Part shown: in pieces, positions 51,789-59,543 of the stretch | How positions within the stretch are numbered: position 1 is the stretch's first letter | How the letters are laid out: each line of letters begins with the position of its first letter | Assembly: GCA_032718475.1 (NCBI GenBank) | Contig: JAUCBJ010003385.1 | Coordinates: forward strand, 43,825 to 107,824 | Source: Nemertoderma westbladi | Lineage: Eukaryota > Xenacoelomorpha > Nemertodermatida > Nemertodermatidae | Reading direction: 5' to 3' | DNA: 64,000 nucleotides | Made by a program: the position numbers and the translations under genes | Notes under the pieces: generated by a model | Told to the model about the DNA's origin: nothing | The model's input: only the letters and a program-made list of their open reading frames with translations | The model's database searches: none

Positions 51789-52336
51789 CCCTCCATCATA
51801 TCTGTTTCAATTAAGTGCTAAACCACGATAACAGTGAACTTTTAGGTAATTAAAAGTTAATTAACTACCGGTAATCCCGTTAATTATGTGGCTAAATTAT
51901 TATACCCATCCATGACTTCTAGAACATAGTATTTATTATAAATACTATGTTCTAGAAGTAATTGATGATACTGATAGCATTCGCAAAACCAAACCGAACC
52001 ATCACATTCCTTCCAATCTTTTCGCATCCATTTTGGCTAATATTAATTTATTATTCCTGTACAATACTTAACGATTATTCAATTATTGATTTCTATGTCC
52101 GAAAATATATTCTACAGTAAATACGAAATTCTACTAAATTAGCGGTTTTTCCCAACCGAATGGAATGAGGGCCGCCGGATTCCAATAAATGTGATACTAG
52201 CAGTTAAGAAAGTTTCCGACAATTTTATAAATTAATGGTTTGTGGATGCGGTTACACGGACTTACATTAATAGTTTTGGGTTTTTTTTTATTATAAAAAT
52301 TAGGTGATTCCTAAATTTGTTGTACTCTACCCGGTT
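51789..52336. other. AT-rich 3' flank of the kinase gene
   Basis: About 550 bp of AT-rich sequence with no reading frame of note. It holds a possible ATTAAA poly(A) signal at 51849-51854 and the perfect palindrome listed separately. Nothing else is recognised. Confidence 0.5.
51915..51959. repeat. Perfect 45-bp palindrome (22-bp arms, 1-nt centre)
   Basis: The left arm begins ACTTCTAGAACATAGTATTT and the right arm is its exact reverse complement over 22 bp, with a single T at 51937 between them. Each arm carries TTCTAGAA. Perfect palindromes with almost no spacer are unstable in replication, so an unmutated one suggests recent origin or maintenance. It lies about 130 bp past the kinase stop codon and could form a cruciform, or a hairpin in a 3' UTR. 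Confidence 0.9.
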
Positions 52337-52421
52337 GCCAATAAAAGATACGTTATTTTCGGGCCAATAAAAGATACGTTATTTTCGGGCCAATAAAAGA
52401 TACGTTATTTTCGGGCCAATA
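52337..52421. repeat. 26-bp tandem repeat, 3.3 copies
   Basis: The unit GCCAATAAAAGATACGTTAT followed by TTTCGG is repeated three times without change, plus a partial GCCAATA. Each unit has a CCAAT string and an AATAAA string. It is a short minisatellite with no evident function. Confidence 0.9.
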
Positions 52422-52769
52422 GAGTTTTCATTCGAGGTGAAGAAGGACGCCTACCTATAATATATAATATAATATAATATTTTACTTAGCGTATAAGAAC
52501 TACAAACGATTTTGGTTTGTTGCTTTTCTATTTTTAACATGCTATCCGTTTTCTTTTCGTTGCAATGCACTGAATTTGATTTTATGATGTATTTGTATTT
52601 GATTTGATGTGGCTGTGTATATGGCATGTGGGGCGAGCCACGAAGTAAGGAACGCCTAGTGTATGTGTATACCGCTATTGTCTGAATGTTTATAATACTA
52701 CATACATATTTATTTGCATTATGATTTGTTATTTGAAACAAGTGAGTAATTTAACTATTTTTGTATTAA
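52422..52769. other. AT-rich spacer
   Basis: About 350 bp with a simple TAATATAATA run near 52460. A 96-codon minus-strand frame (52451-52741) has low-complexity, Ile/Tyr/Lys-rich composition and no domain, so it is not called as a gene. Confidence 0.5.
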
Positions 52770-53640
52770 GGCCGGAGTACCCCCAACCCCCTCCCCTGGT
52801 CAAAATTTCAAATGTCTGTTTTTGATTTAATCTATAGCAGAATCTCAAATCTGAAAACGGCTTAGCGAAACCTCTTTTAGTTCTCGAGTTATCGCTGTTT
52901 TTCTGTATGATATGTCAGTCAAATTGTAAGACAGACAGACAGACAACCGACAGACAGACAGACTAGATTCCACCAAACCTTAAAACTGACATCGGTAATG
53001 AAATCAGCGACCCCGACGCGACCCCCGTAATGAAAGTTTTAGCCCGGGGATGTGCTTCGTTCGTTCCAGAAATGATTAACCAACCAGAACACAGACAGCC
53101 ACTTTTGGCGGGAAGGTTCAAACTTTAGAGGCAATTATCTCGGAATGACATTTTTCATTTTTCAAAATACTACGCCTCCGTCATTTTTCACCAAATTTTC
53201 TTTATTTTTGGCTCATTCGAAAGGCTTTCGGCAGTTCTTTAAAAGTTATCGGTTGGAATTTTTATATTTCTGTTTTTTCCGCCAATTATTCAGAAGATTA
53301 AAGCCAACAGTTTGTTAAAATTTTGCCAAATATTAATAAATGTTAATCAATTTTCATACAAACGCTAAACAAAAACTTGTATAACCGATAACGATAACGC
53401 TCACTCCGTAATTCGAAAAAAATTGGTTTCAGACAATTTCACCTCAGATTGATTGACTATTAGCATTTTAACCGCAAATATTGTTTCATTAATGGCCACT
53501 TGAGGGCGACTGGAAATTGGCCATATTTTAACAGCCCATAATGTATAAAATCAAAATATGTTATTTTCAGTAGAAATTGTAGACATTTAAAGAAAGTGTT
53601 CGGGGGGGTGGGGGGTGGGGGGGGGGGGGTCTTCCGGCCG
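52770..53640. mobile_element. Non-autonomous DNA element with TTAA flanks and imperfect terminal inverted repeats
   Basis: The left end reads GGCCGGAGTACCCCCAACCC. The right end, reversed and complemented, reads CGGCCGGAAGACCCCCCC, so the termini are inverted copies rich in C runs. Both are flanked directly by TTAA (52766-52769 and 53641-53644), the target duplicated by piggyBac-like transposases. The 871-bp interior has no transposase frame and includes an ACAG microsatellite. It is best described as a MITE-like element; the family is inferred only from flanks and termini, and a chance TTAA is possible in AT-rich DNA. Confidence 0.5.
52930..52963. repeat. ACAG microsatellite
   Basis: Two short runs of ACAG, separated by ACCG, inside the TTAA-flanked element. 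Confidence 0.9.
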
Positions 53641-53756
53641 TTAAATTAATATAATAATACCAATAATATTACTGTCTCTGTACAGTATCCAAAGAAACTG
53701 CTATGATGAGTTCCTTTGCTTAAGAGTTTAATTATTTATTTGTTTTCCAACAATTG

Positions 53757-53769
53757 TTCTAGAATATTC
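53757..53769. promoter_or_regulatory. Perfect three-unit heat shock element match
   Basis: TTCTAGAATATTC fits TTCnnGAAnnTTC with all three units exact. It lies about 75-90 bp upstream of the ATG of the small membrane-protein-like ORF at 53845. Binding by heat shock factor is inferred from the consensus only. Confidence 0.4.
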
Positions 53770-53844
53770 ATTAATTCTGTGAGATTATACGTGCTGGATA
53801 TCAATTACGTGTTATCAGTTCGTAGATTAAACACAACAGTGAAG

Positions 53845-54282
53845 ATGTTTCTTTTGAAAAATGCAACTGAGATTCTGGAGATTCTGTCCCAATATTTTCA
53901 CTTGTCAGTGGAATTTGTAATTGCCTTAATATTAGTCTACGTGGTAGGAACGTGGCTGAGAATAAACTGTAAGGAACGCATTGGAGGAACGCAGGAACAG
54001 GCAACTCAAACTCCATTCGAATCGACGAGATTGCATTGCGAATACAAAACAAATAGTGTCAACGGGGACACAGAGAGACAAAGAATATGCAATAATTGTG
54101 ACAATGGGGACACAGAAAGACAAAGAATATCCAATAATGGTGACACAGACAGTGATGAATGGGACGCTGAGACTGTACCAGCAATGGGTGATGACACCCA
54201 AAAGGAGACGATCAATAGGTACTACTGTGTTTTGGGCACACCCCTACCTACACCCCCCAGAAGTTTGTTTTTAAATAGCTAG
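53845..54282 (+). CDS. Hypothetical small protein with one predicted membrane segment and internal repeats
   Basis: From the ATG at 53845 (A at -3) the frame gives 145 residues. An N-terminal amphipathic part is followed by a hydrophobic stretch, VEFVIALILVYVVGTWL, at about residues 23-39, then a basic boundary and a long polar tail. In the tail NGDTERQRI occurs twice, followed by CNN or SNN and then a third NGDT. The last two dozen codons lie in the left arm of the foldback element at 54210, so the C-terminus is element-derived or the frame is accidental. I recognise no family. A perfect heat shock element match lies just upstream. The frame is open further upstream to 53716, but with no other convincing start. 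Confidence 0.35.
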   Translation: MFLLKNATEILEILSQYFHLSVEFVIALILVYVVGTWLRINCKERIGGTQEQATQTPFESTRLHCEYKTNSVNGDTERQRICNNCDNGDTERQRISNNGDTDSDEWDAETVPAMGDDTQKETINRYYCVLGTPLPTPPRSLFLNS

Positions 54283-54778
54283 TTTTAGTTACTTTTTTTT
54301 ATGTTCTACAACATATTGACTACTCATTTTTTTTATTAATTTTGTTCTCGAACAAAATTAATTAATTCGGTTTTTTTGTTGTTAGCAAAGCAAAATGTTC
54401 TAGAACATATCATCTATTCATTTTTGTAAAAAGTAATGTTCTAGAACAAATAGTGTTGTTCTAGAACATTTTAAAAAACTTGTTTTTTGTGACGTGTTTT
54501 TCCGGCTAGTGTTAAAAACAATTACTAACAACTAACTGTACAAATTTTCATTGTAGCTAGTGATTTTTATTAAATATGTGATACAAAGATAACATTTCAA
54601 AATAACAATTTCAAGATAACATCAAAATTTTTATATTAAATGAATAGATAATATGCTCTAGAAGAACTTTGTTTTTAAAAAGTAACAAAAACTAGCTAGT
54701 ATAAAAAATTTGAGGGGGGGGGGGGGGGGGGTGGGGTGGGGGGGTGTGCCCAAAACACAGTAGTACCGGTACCCGATC
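54210..54778. mobile_element. Foldback element 1 (imperfect inverted repeats of about 100-140 bp)
   Basis: The left arm starts GATCAATAGGTACTACTGTG, continues with TTTTGGGCACACCCC, a C-rich stretch, and TAGCTAGTTTT, GTTACTTTTT. The right arm ending at 54778 carries the same blocks reversed and complemented, with GTACTACTGTGTTTTGGGC exact. Inner parts (CATATT..CTA.TCATTT) also pair, so the arms reach about 54335 and 54635. One arm has a long G tract (about 54713-54745). The middle contains three TTCTAGAAC-type palindromes. No transposase is present. The ends are estimates and no clear target-site duplication was found. Confidence 0.7.
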
Positions 54779-54840
54779 AATTTAAGGGCGAGGGGTAAGG
54801 TACCAATTGGGGAGGATCAGGTTACTGCCACATTAGTATG

Positions 54841-54857
54841 ACCCCCCCCCCCCCCCC
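54841..54857. repeat. Poly-C tract
   Basis: An uninterrupted C run between the two foldback elements, one of five C/G homopolymer tracts in this 2.4-kb neighbourhood. Exact length may be affected by sequencing error. Confidence 0.85.
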
Positions 54858-54911
54858 ATCGTACATCCTTGGCGATTCATTTTACTAGCTATTCCCTACT
54901 TTTATTATATA

Positions 54912-54924
54912 GAACGTTCTAGAA
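54912..54924. promoter_or_regulatory. Perfect three-unit heat shock element match
   Basis: GAACGTTCTAGAA fits GAAnnTTCnnGAA exactly. The identical 13 bases occur in the 48-bp variant units of satellite A. No gene start is nearby, so a regulatory role is speculative. Confidence 0.3.
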
Positions 54925-55122
54925 TATAGTTTATGTCTAAGCTCTACATAATGTGTTAGTATCTTTTTAAATGAATAACTTATTTATTTAACTGCTAGCG
55001 GTAGTTAGCCTCGGCTTAATTTAAAATTAAATTAATTTAAAACTGTAATCACTAGCTAACATATTAAAAATGAATGTCCAGTCCAATCATGTTTAAAAAG
55101 TAAACAAAAAATAGAATAAATA

Positions 55123-55996
55123 TACACCATGACCCGTAGTGTCATTTTCTGATGACACGGACTCCCCCCCCCCCCCCCCCCAGATTTTTCTACAAATCTT
55201 TATCCTATTGCTTGAAATTTGAAACACAACTAGTTCAACTCACCGTGGTTGTTACCATGAAGCCGGAATTTTCGATTTTGCCTTTAAATCTTTTTAATAA
55301 GCGTTTTAAAAAAAGTGTGTTTTGCGAAATCGCACCCTCCGTATCGTGGCCATTATTCACATTAGTCGTTGCCTTGCGTTGAAAGGATTCAAAATATGTA
55401 ACAATATCTTAATTTCGTTGAGAAACAGCTGAGATATAGGCGTTCAAAGATTGCAAGAATTATTGTTCGCTGCAGGCCATTTATTCAATTTAATAAATAC
55501 ACAAAATTCTAGAACGTGTTATTTATTTTATGAGTTGGTTGGCAATTGCGGTATGCCTATCCAATATCTATATTGCATAGCTAATCATACATAAGCAAAG
55601 TTCCAGAACATCGTGTATTTATTAAATAGAATAAATTGCCTAACAGCGAAGAATAATTCTTGCAATCTTTGAACGCCTGTATCTCAGCTGTTTCTCAACG
55701 AAATTCAGATATTGTTACATATTTTGAATCCTTGCAACGCAAGGCAACGACTAATGTGAATAATGGCCACGATACGGAGGGTGCGATTTCGCAAAACACA
55801 CTTTTTTTAAAACGCTTATAAAAAATTTTTTAAGGCGAAATCGAAAATTCCGGCTAGATGGGGCCAACCACGTTGAGTTGAACTAGTTGTGTTTCAAATT
55901 TCAAGCAATATGATAAGGATTTGTAGAAAAATTTGGGGGGGGGGGGGGGGGGTCCGTGTCATCAGAAAATGACACTATATTACGGGTCATGGTGTA
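55123..55996. mobile_element. Foldback element 2: about 350-bp inverted repeats around a 171-bp loop
   Basis: The left arm (55123-55472) and right arm (55644-55996) are inverted copies over their whole length. Shared landmarks are CACCATGACCCGTA at the tips, GTGTCATTTTCTGATGACAC, GCGAAATCGCACCCTCCGTA, and CGTTCAAAGATTGCAAGAAT at the inner ends. Each arm has a long C or G tract near its tip (55165-55182 and 55936-55952). The tips are flanked by TA, compatible with a Tc1/mariner-type target, but TA is common here. The arms differ by several substitutions and small indels, so this is not an assembly mirror artefact. No transposase is encoded; the 76-codon frame at 55152 is only arm sequence. Confidence 0.88.
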
Positions 55997-56234
55997 ATAA
56001 CTAATATTTACAGTTTTCTTAGTGTCGGAAGGTTACTTTGCTTATCATTTTTTCAAGGAATGTCCTGTTTATGACACCCAACTTGGCAGTTATTTTCATT
56101 CATTATTCGTTTTTACTATACTTTTATTTTAATGTTCCAAAACTCCTTCACTTAGTTTTCGTTTCGGCCAGAGCGCTTTAAAGGAACTATATTATGGTTT
56201 TGTTGAGAAATGGAAAAAGTGAGAAAGCGCGTCA
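55997..56234. other. AT-rich spacer
   Basis: About 240 bp of AT-rich sequence with no reading frame, repeat or motif that I recognise. Confidence 0.5.
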
Positions 56235-56316
56235 CCAGGGGTTGAACCAGCGCTTTATGTACGTTTTAGCTTATCAGGCCTCATCAGTAGCGCTAACAAG
56301 TTCAGCCACTTGCCCC
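56235..56316 (-). mobile_element. tRNA-like sequence, probably a SINE head or tRNA pseudogene
   Basis: On the minus strand the sequence reads GGGGCAAGTGGCTGAACTTG, resembling a box A region, and about 55 nt later GCGCTGGTTCAACCCC, resembling box B (GGTTCRANYCC). The spacing suits a tRNA with a long variable arm (Leu or Ser type), but the 5' GGGGCAA has no matching 3' acceptor strand, so it is not a functional tRNA. Between the boxes lies CTGATGAG (56280-56287), the invariant first core string of hammerhead ribozymes, though the second core string is not intact. Confidence 0.4.
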
Positions 56317-56766
56317 TTTACTTCACTTTAATTACAGTTGCATTTAACAGCTCATCTCCAATTCATTTATTAAAGGGACTAGCCAGGGCGCATCTCTGCC
56401 TTGCATCCTTAAGTGGTAGCTAAATGAGTACTGGAGTTTCCTCTGGAGAGTATAGTTCTGGGGGGCACTTAAATAAGTCGTCAGACTTTGCGCGTAATCC
56501 CTGGCCTAACGACCAAATTTTAAACTTCATTTTTAAAAAATGTATCTCGTTTTAGTCGTTTCTGCGAGCGATAATTTTTTAAACTTGATTTGTGCCCAAA
56601 ATTCAAAAGTCAAAACCACACATTAAGCCTACGCCAACCGATATCCGTACAGACATGTCTCCTAAATTTTTCCTGAGTAAAAGTACATCTACTCCTCTGG
56701 TACTAAAAATACCATGGGGTGTACGAGGATCATACTAATGCCTTTATTGCTATGAGAGAGCTTCGG
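56317..56766. other. Unclassified spacer
   Basis: About 450 bp without a convincing reading frame, and no RNA gene or known element recognised. It could hold the body of the tRNA-like element on its left, but no boundary is visible. Confidence 0.4.
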
Positions 56767-57153
56767 GAACCAATCAGAGACGATCACCTTATGGGAGATT
56801 GGTAGGGAATCAATCGCAGATTATCAACTTATGGGAGATGGGTAAGGAACAAATCAGTGACGATCAACTTATGGGAGATGGGTAAGGAACCAATCAGAGC
56901 CGATTAACTTATGGGAGATGGGTAAGGAACCAATCAGAGCCGATTAACTTATGGGAGATGGGTAAGGAACCTATCAGAGCCGATTAACTTATGGGAGATG
57001 GGTAAGGAACCTATCAGAGCCGATTAACTTATGGGAGATGGGTAAGGAACCAATCAGAGCCGATTAACTTATGGGAGATGGGTAAGGAACTATCAGAGAC
57101 GACCAACATATTGTACATAGTAGGGAACCAATCAGTGACGATCAACTTATCGA
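56767..57153. repeat. 40-bp minisatellite, about 9.7 copies
   Basis: The unit is AACTTATGGGAGATGGGTAA followed by GGAACCAATCAGAGCCGATT. Central copies are nearly identical; outer copies diverge (GACGATCA, ATTGGTAGG), and one late copy is 39 bp. Most units carry CCAATCAG, a CCAAT-box match. The pattern of diverged edges and uniform centre is usual for unequal exchange. Confidence 0.92.
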
Positions 57154-57974
57154 AGAGGGTGTTGTAATCTTTTTGTTTTTTTTTATCGGAAATTCTACAG
57201 CAGGATGGAAAGCTGAATAATAATATTGATACTGTAATGCTTGGGTGAGATTCTTTAGAAATTAATTATTATTCTCAAGTTAAGTTCATAGTTTTGTGTG
57301 AAAGGAAGTTGTTTAGAAGAATCTGGAGACCTCTCATTAATATATTGCTAAGTTTGGTACAGTTTTGTTTTGTTGATATTCTGGGGCAGTATGTAAACTA
57401 TCTGAATATTGTTCTGTATCAATTATAAAATTATTCGTATTTATTAATATTTGTTATTAGTGACAATTATTGATAACACACTTTTAATTAGCCAAACAAC
57501 AATTGGCATTAAACTCAAACATCCAATAAAAACTATATTAATAACCAGAACCATTACTAATTTTAATTAGATAAGAAATTTACCTTAATTAACTTTTAGT
57601 GTCAAAAGCAGAAGTGGAAAAGCTTAAAACGCTTTTTACCCATACGGCATACATATATACAGCTTGCCAAAACCTTGTTAATATAATTAATAAAAAATCT
57701 GGGGATAATAAAATGGCATCTTTAAAATTCATACTCCATATCTCAATAACCTGTGGCGTGGCCTATAAATGTTGTTGTCTGTGCTCCCACCCAATTTACA
57801 ACAAAACTGACAAGAATTTTGGGTATGGGATACCTTCATACAAAGTAGAATGTCGGGGGTGTACTTTATTTACCTCAACTTTATTTGGGTATAAAATACC
57901 TGTACTTTATGTTGCTTTACATGGGACCATGGAGCCCGTTTTGGTACTTAGAAGGATAATTTAAGAGTTATCAA
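57154..57974. other. AT-rich spacer with one unrecognised reading frame
   Basis: Mostly AT-rich non-coding sequence. A frame at 57599-57964 (121 codons, no ATG at its start) follows a fair splice acceptor (TTAACTTTTAG|TG at 57598) and begins SKAEVEKLKTLFTHTAYIYT; I recognise no domain, and it is not called as a gene. Its end contains TGTACTTTATTTACCTCAAC, resembling TGTACTTTATTTACGTCTAC at 59244, on the other side of the LINE. A local repeat was therefore present before or around the insertion. Confidence 0.4.
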
Positions 57975-59148
57975 AAAAGAAAAATTATCTTTGCTGACTT
58001 CTTCAAGACCTTTGATTCAGTCTCTCGCTCACGTATGTTCAGCATACTTTCATTATGGGATTCCTGATGAAATTATTGCAGCAATAAGATCAGTATACGA
58101 TGGTTCGACAACATTTGTGTCTACTGTTGACGGTGACACATAACCATTTGAAGTGTTATGGGGCATCCTCCAGGGAGACACACTTGCACCATTCTTGTTC
58201 ATAATTGTGGTTGACTATGTTCTACGCATGTCCTTAGATCATCATAATGATGATGGGGTGATGATAACTCCACCTACTGGCTCCAGAAGTCGAGGAAATC
58301 CTGCCAAGTACCTAACTGATCTAGACTTGGCTGATGACTTAGGAGTACTCTCAGAATCATTAGAGGGAGCCCAACGGCTCCTCAGCTCATTAGAACATGC
58401 TGCTTATAGTGTTGGTCTTTTTATTAACTCCAGAAAGACCAAAATTTTGACAGTTAACTTTGAAAGTTCTCAGCAAGTCTCTGATCGGATGAGCATAAGC
58501 TCAAAGGATGGTATGCTTGAGCATGTGGACGACTTCTGTTACCTGGGATCATGGATCCGGAAGTCAGGTGAGGACCTTCGAATACGTAAGGGAAAGGCAT
58601 GGGCAGCCTTGAATAGGCTTTCCAGGATTTGGAAGTCACCGAGAATTAATCGGAAACTTAAGGTCCGATTATTTAGAGCAGCAGTAGTTCCAGTACTCCT
58701 CTATGGGAGTACATGCTGGGCTCTAACTGCTGAGGACACCAAATCTCTGGATGGCACATTCACAAGAATGCTACGCCGGGTTCATTGTGTCAAGTACAAT
58801 GCACACATCTCCAACCAGACACTATATAACATTGGAGGTGTCTCATTGGTTCCCCCAAGCTTGACACTAGAACAAAATCGCCTCCGCTTTGCAGGACATT
58901 GCTTTCGCCATGAGGACCAGCCAGTGCATAATCTTGTACTTTGGCAGCCTCATGGAGTGAATAAGCATGGTGGACAGCCCATGACTTTCTTGAGACGCAT
59001 CTTAAAGGACACTGGCCTTGAAGATGCGGATGATCTAGCAAATGTCATGGCTGATAGGGAGTTGTGGCTGCGCAATCGACAAGCCGGTACAACATTCTTA
59101 AAAATGCAGCTGCAATGCAGCATACCGATCCTAGTAGTAGTAGTAGTA
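57975..59148 (+). pseudogene. 5'-truncated RTE-like LINE, reverse transcriptase remnant
   Basis: The copy begins inside the reverse transcriptase. It has IFADFFKTFDSVSRSRM (block with the first catalytic Asp, 57987 on), a frameshift near 58050, YGIPDEIIAAIRSVYDG, an in-frame TAA at 58141-58143, GILQGDTLAPFLF, and the catalytic block as LADD (58327-58338) where YADD or FADD is usual. The rest is the C-terminal domain: DDFCYLGSWI, LLYGSTCWAL, LRRVHCVKYN, RLRFAGHCFRHEDQP, then DTGLEDADDLANVMADRELW. This C-terminus is typical of RTE-like elements of marine invertebrates. It ends in an AGT microsatellite (59132-59148), as RTE tails often do. One frameshift, one stop and loss of the 5' half make it inactive. 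A frame open to 59316 reads on into flanking DNA. Confidence 0.9.
59132..59148. repeat. AGT microsatellite, LINE 3' tail
   Basis: Five to six AGT triplets at the point where LINE similarity ends; short simple-repeat tails of this kind mark the 3' end of RTE-like elements. Confidence 0.7.
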
Positions 59149-59378
59149 CATTATTTATGTAAACTTATACAAAATTATGTCTACTTTCTTTTATTTGTAT
59201 TTACTTTAATTACGCCAACTTTAATTATGTTTACTTTATTAGAATGTACTTTATTTACGTCTACTTTATGCGATGTAATTATTTCAGCAGTGCATTCCAT
59301 TATCCACTCTATTTAATGTTACACATAATTCGTTAACATATGAATACTGAGGGATTGGATAATGGATGTAAGACTAAC
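59149..59378. other. Intron sequence 3' of the SYLF exon
   Basis: About 230 bp of AT-rich DNA between the LINE tail and the exon donor site. It has several TACTTTAT strings and no other exon that I can see. The LINE therefore lies in or beyond this intron, opposite in orientation to the gene. Confidence 0.5.
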
Positions 59379-59543
59379 CTGCAGCTATTGTTAGGTTCCC
59401 ACCAACAGTAAAGTTACCCCCCATAGAGAAAGCGTCAACAGCTGCCTGATTGTTGAGAATGATGACGAACTGAGTGAGTTCCAGTCCGACTTCCAATCCA
59501 CCACCGACACCAAATATACCAACAGCCGACGGTGCAGACCATT
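59379..59543 (-). CDS. Internal exon of a SYLF-domain (Ysc84/SH3YL1-type) protein
   Basis: Read on the minus strand, 165 nt encode EWSAPSAVGIFGVGGGLEVG, then LELTQFVIILNNQAAVDAFS, then MGGNFTVGGNLTIAAG. This matches the conserved core of the SYLF domain: WSAPSA, a glycine-rich turn, E-L-T-x-F-V-x-I-L-N, then a GGN..GGN..IAAG block. SYLF proteins such as yeast Ysc84 and animal SH3YL1 bind phosphoinositides and, in some cases, actin. Both splice sites are good: acceptor TATTTTTGCCTTTTAG before 59543 and donor CTGCAG|GTTAGT at 59379/59378. Both flanking introns are phase 1, so the exon is symmetric. The gene runs right to left: downstream exons lie left of this point (none recognised) and upstream exons beyond the window. 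The upstream intron is occupied by satellite C, whose unit is copied from this exon's 5' edge. An SH3 domain cannot be confirmed here. Confidence 0.85.

Noticed and set aside
52451-52741. 96-codon minus-strand frame
   Set aside because: Low-complexity AT-rich composition and no family resemblance.
55152-55382. 76-codon plus-strand frame
   Set aside because: It lies wholly in the left arm of foldback element 2, begins in a C tract read as poly-proline, and is not preserved in the right arm.
57599-57964. 121-codon frame after a fair splice acceptor
   Set aside because: No ATG, no donor site identified, no domain recognised, and part of it is repeated beyond the LINE.
59149-59316. C-terminal extension of the LINE frame past its AGT tail
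   Set aside because: Beyond the tail the frame is AT-rich flank with repeated TACTTTAT strings; it is read-through, not element protein.
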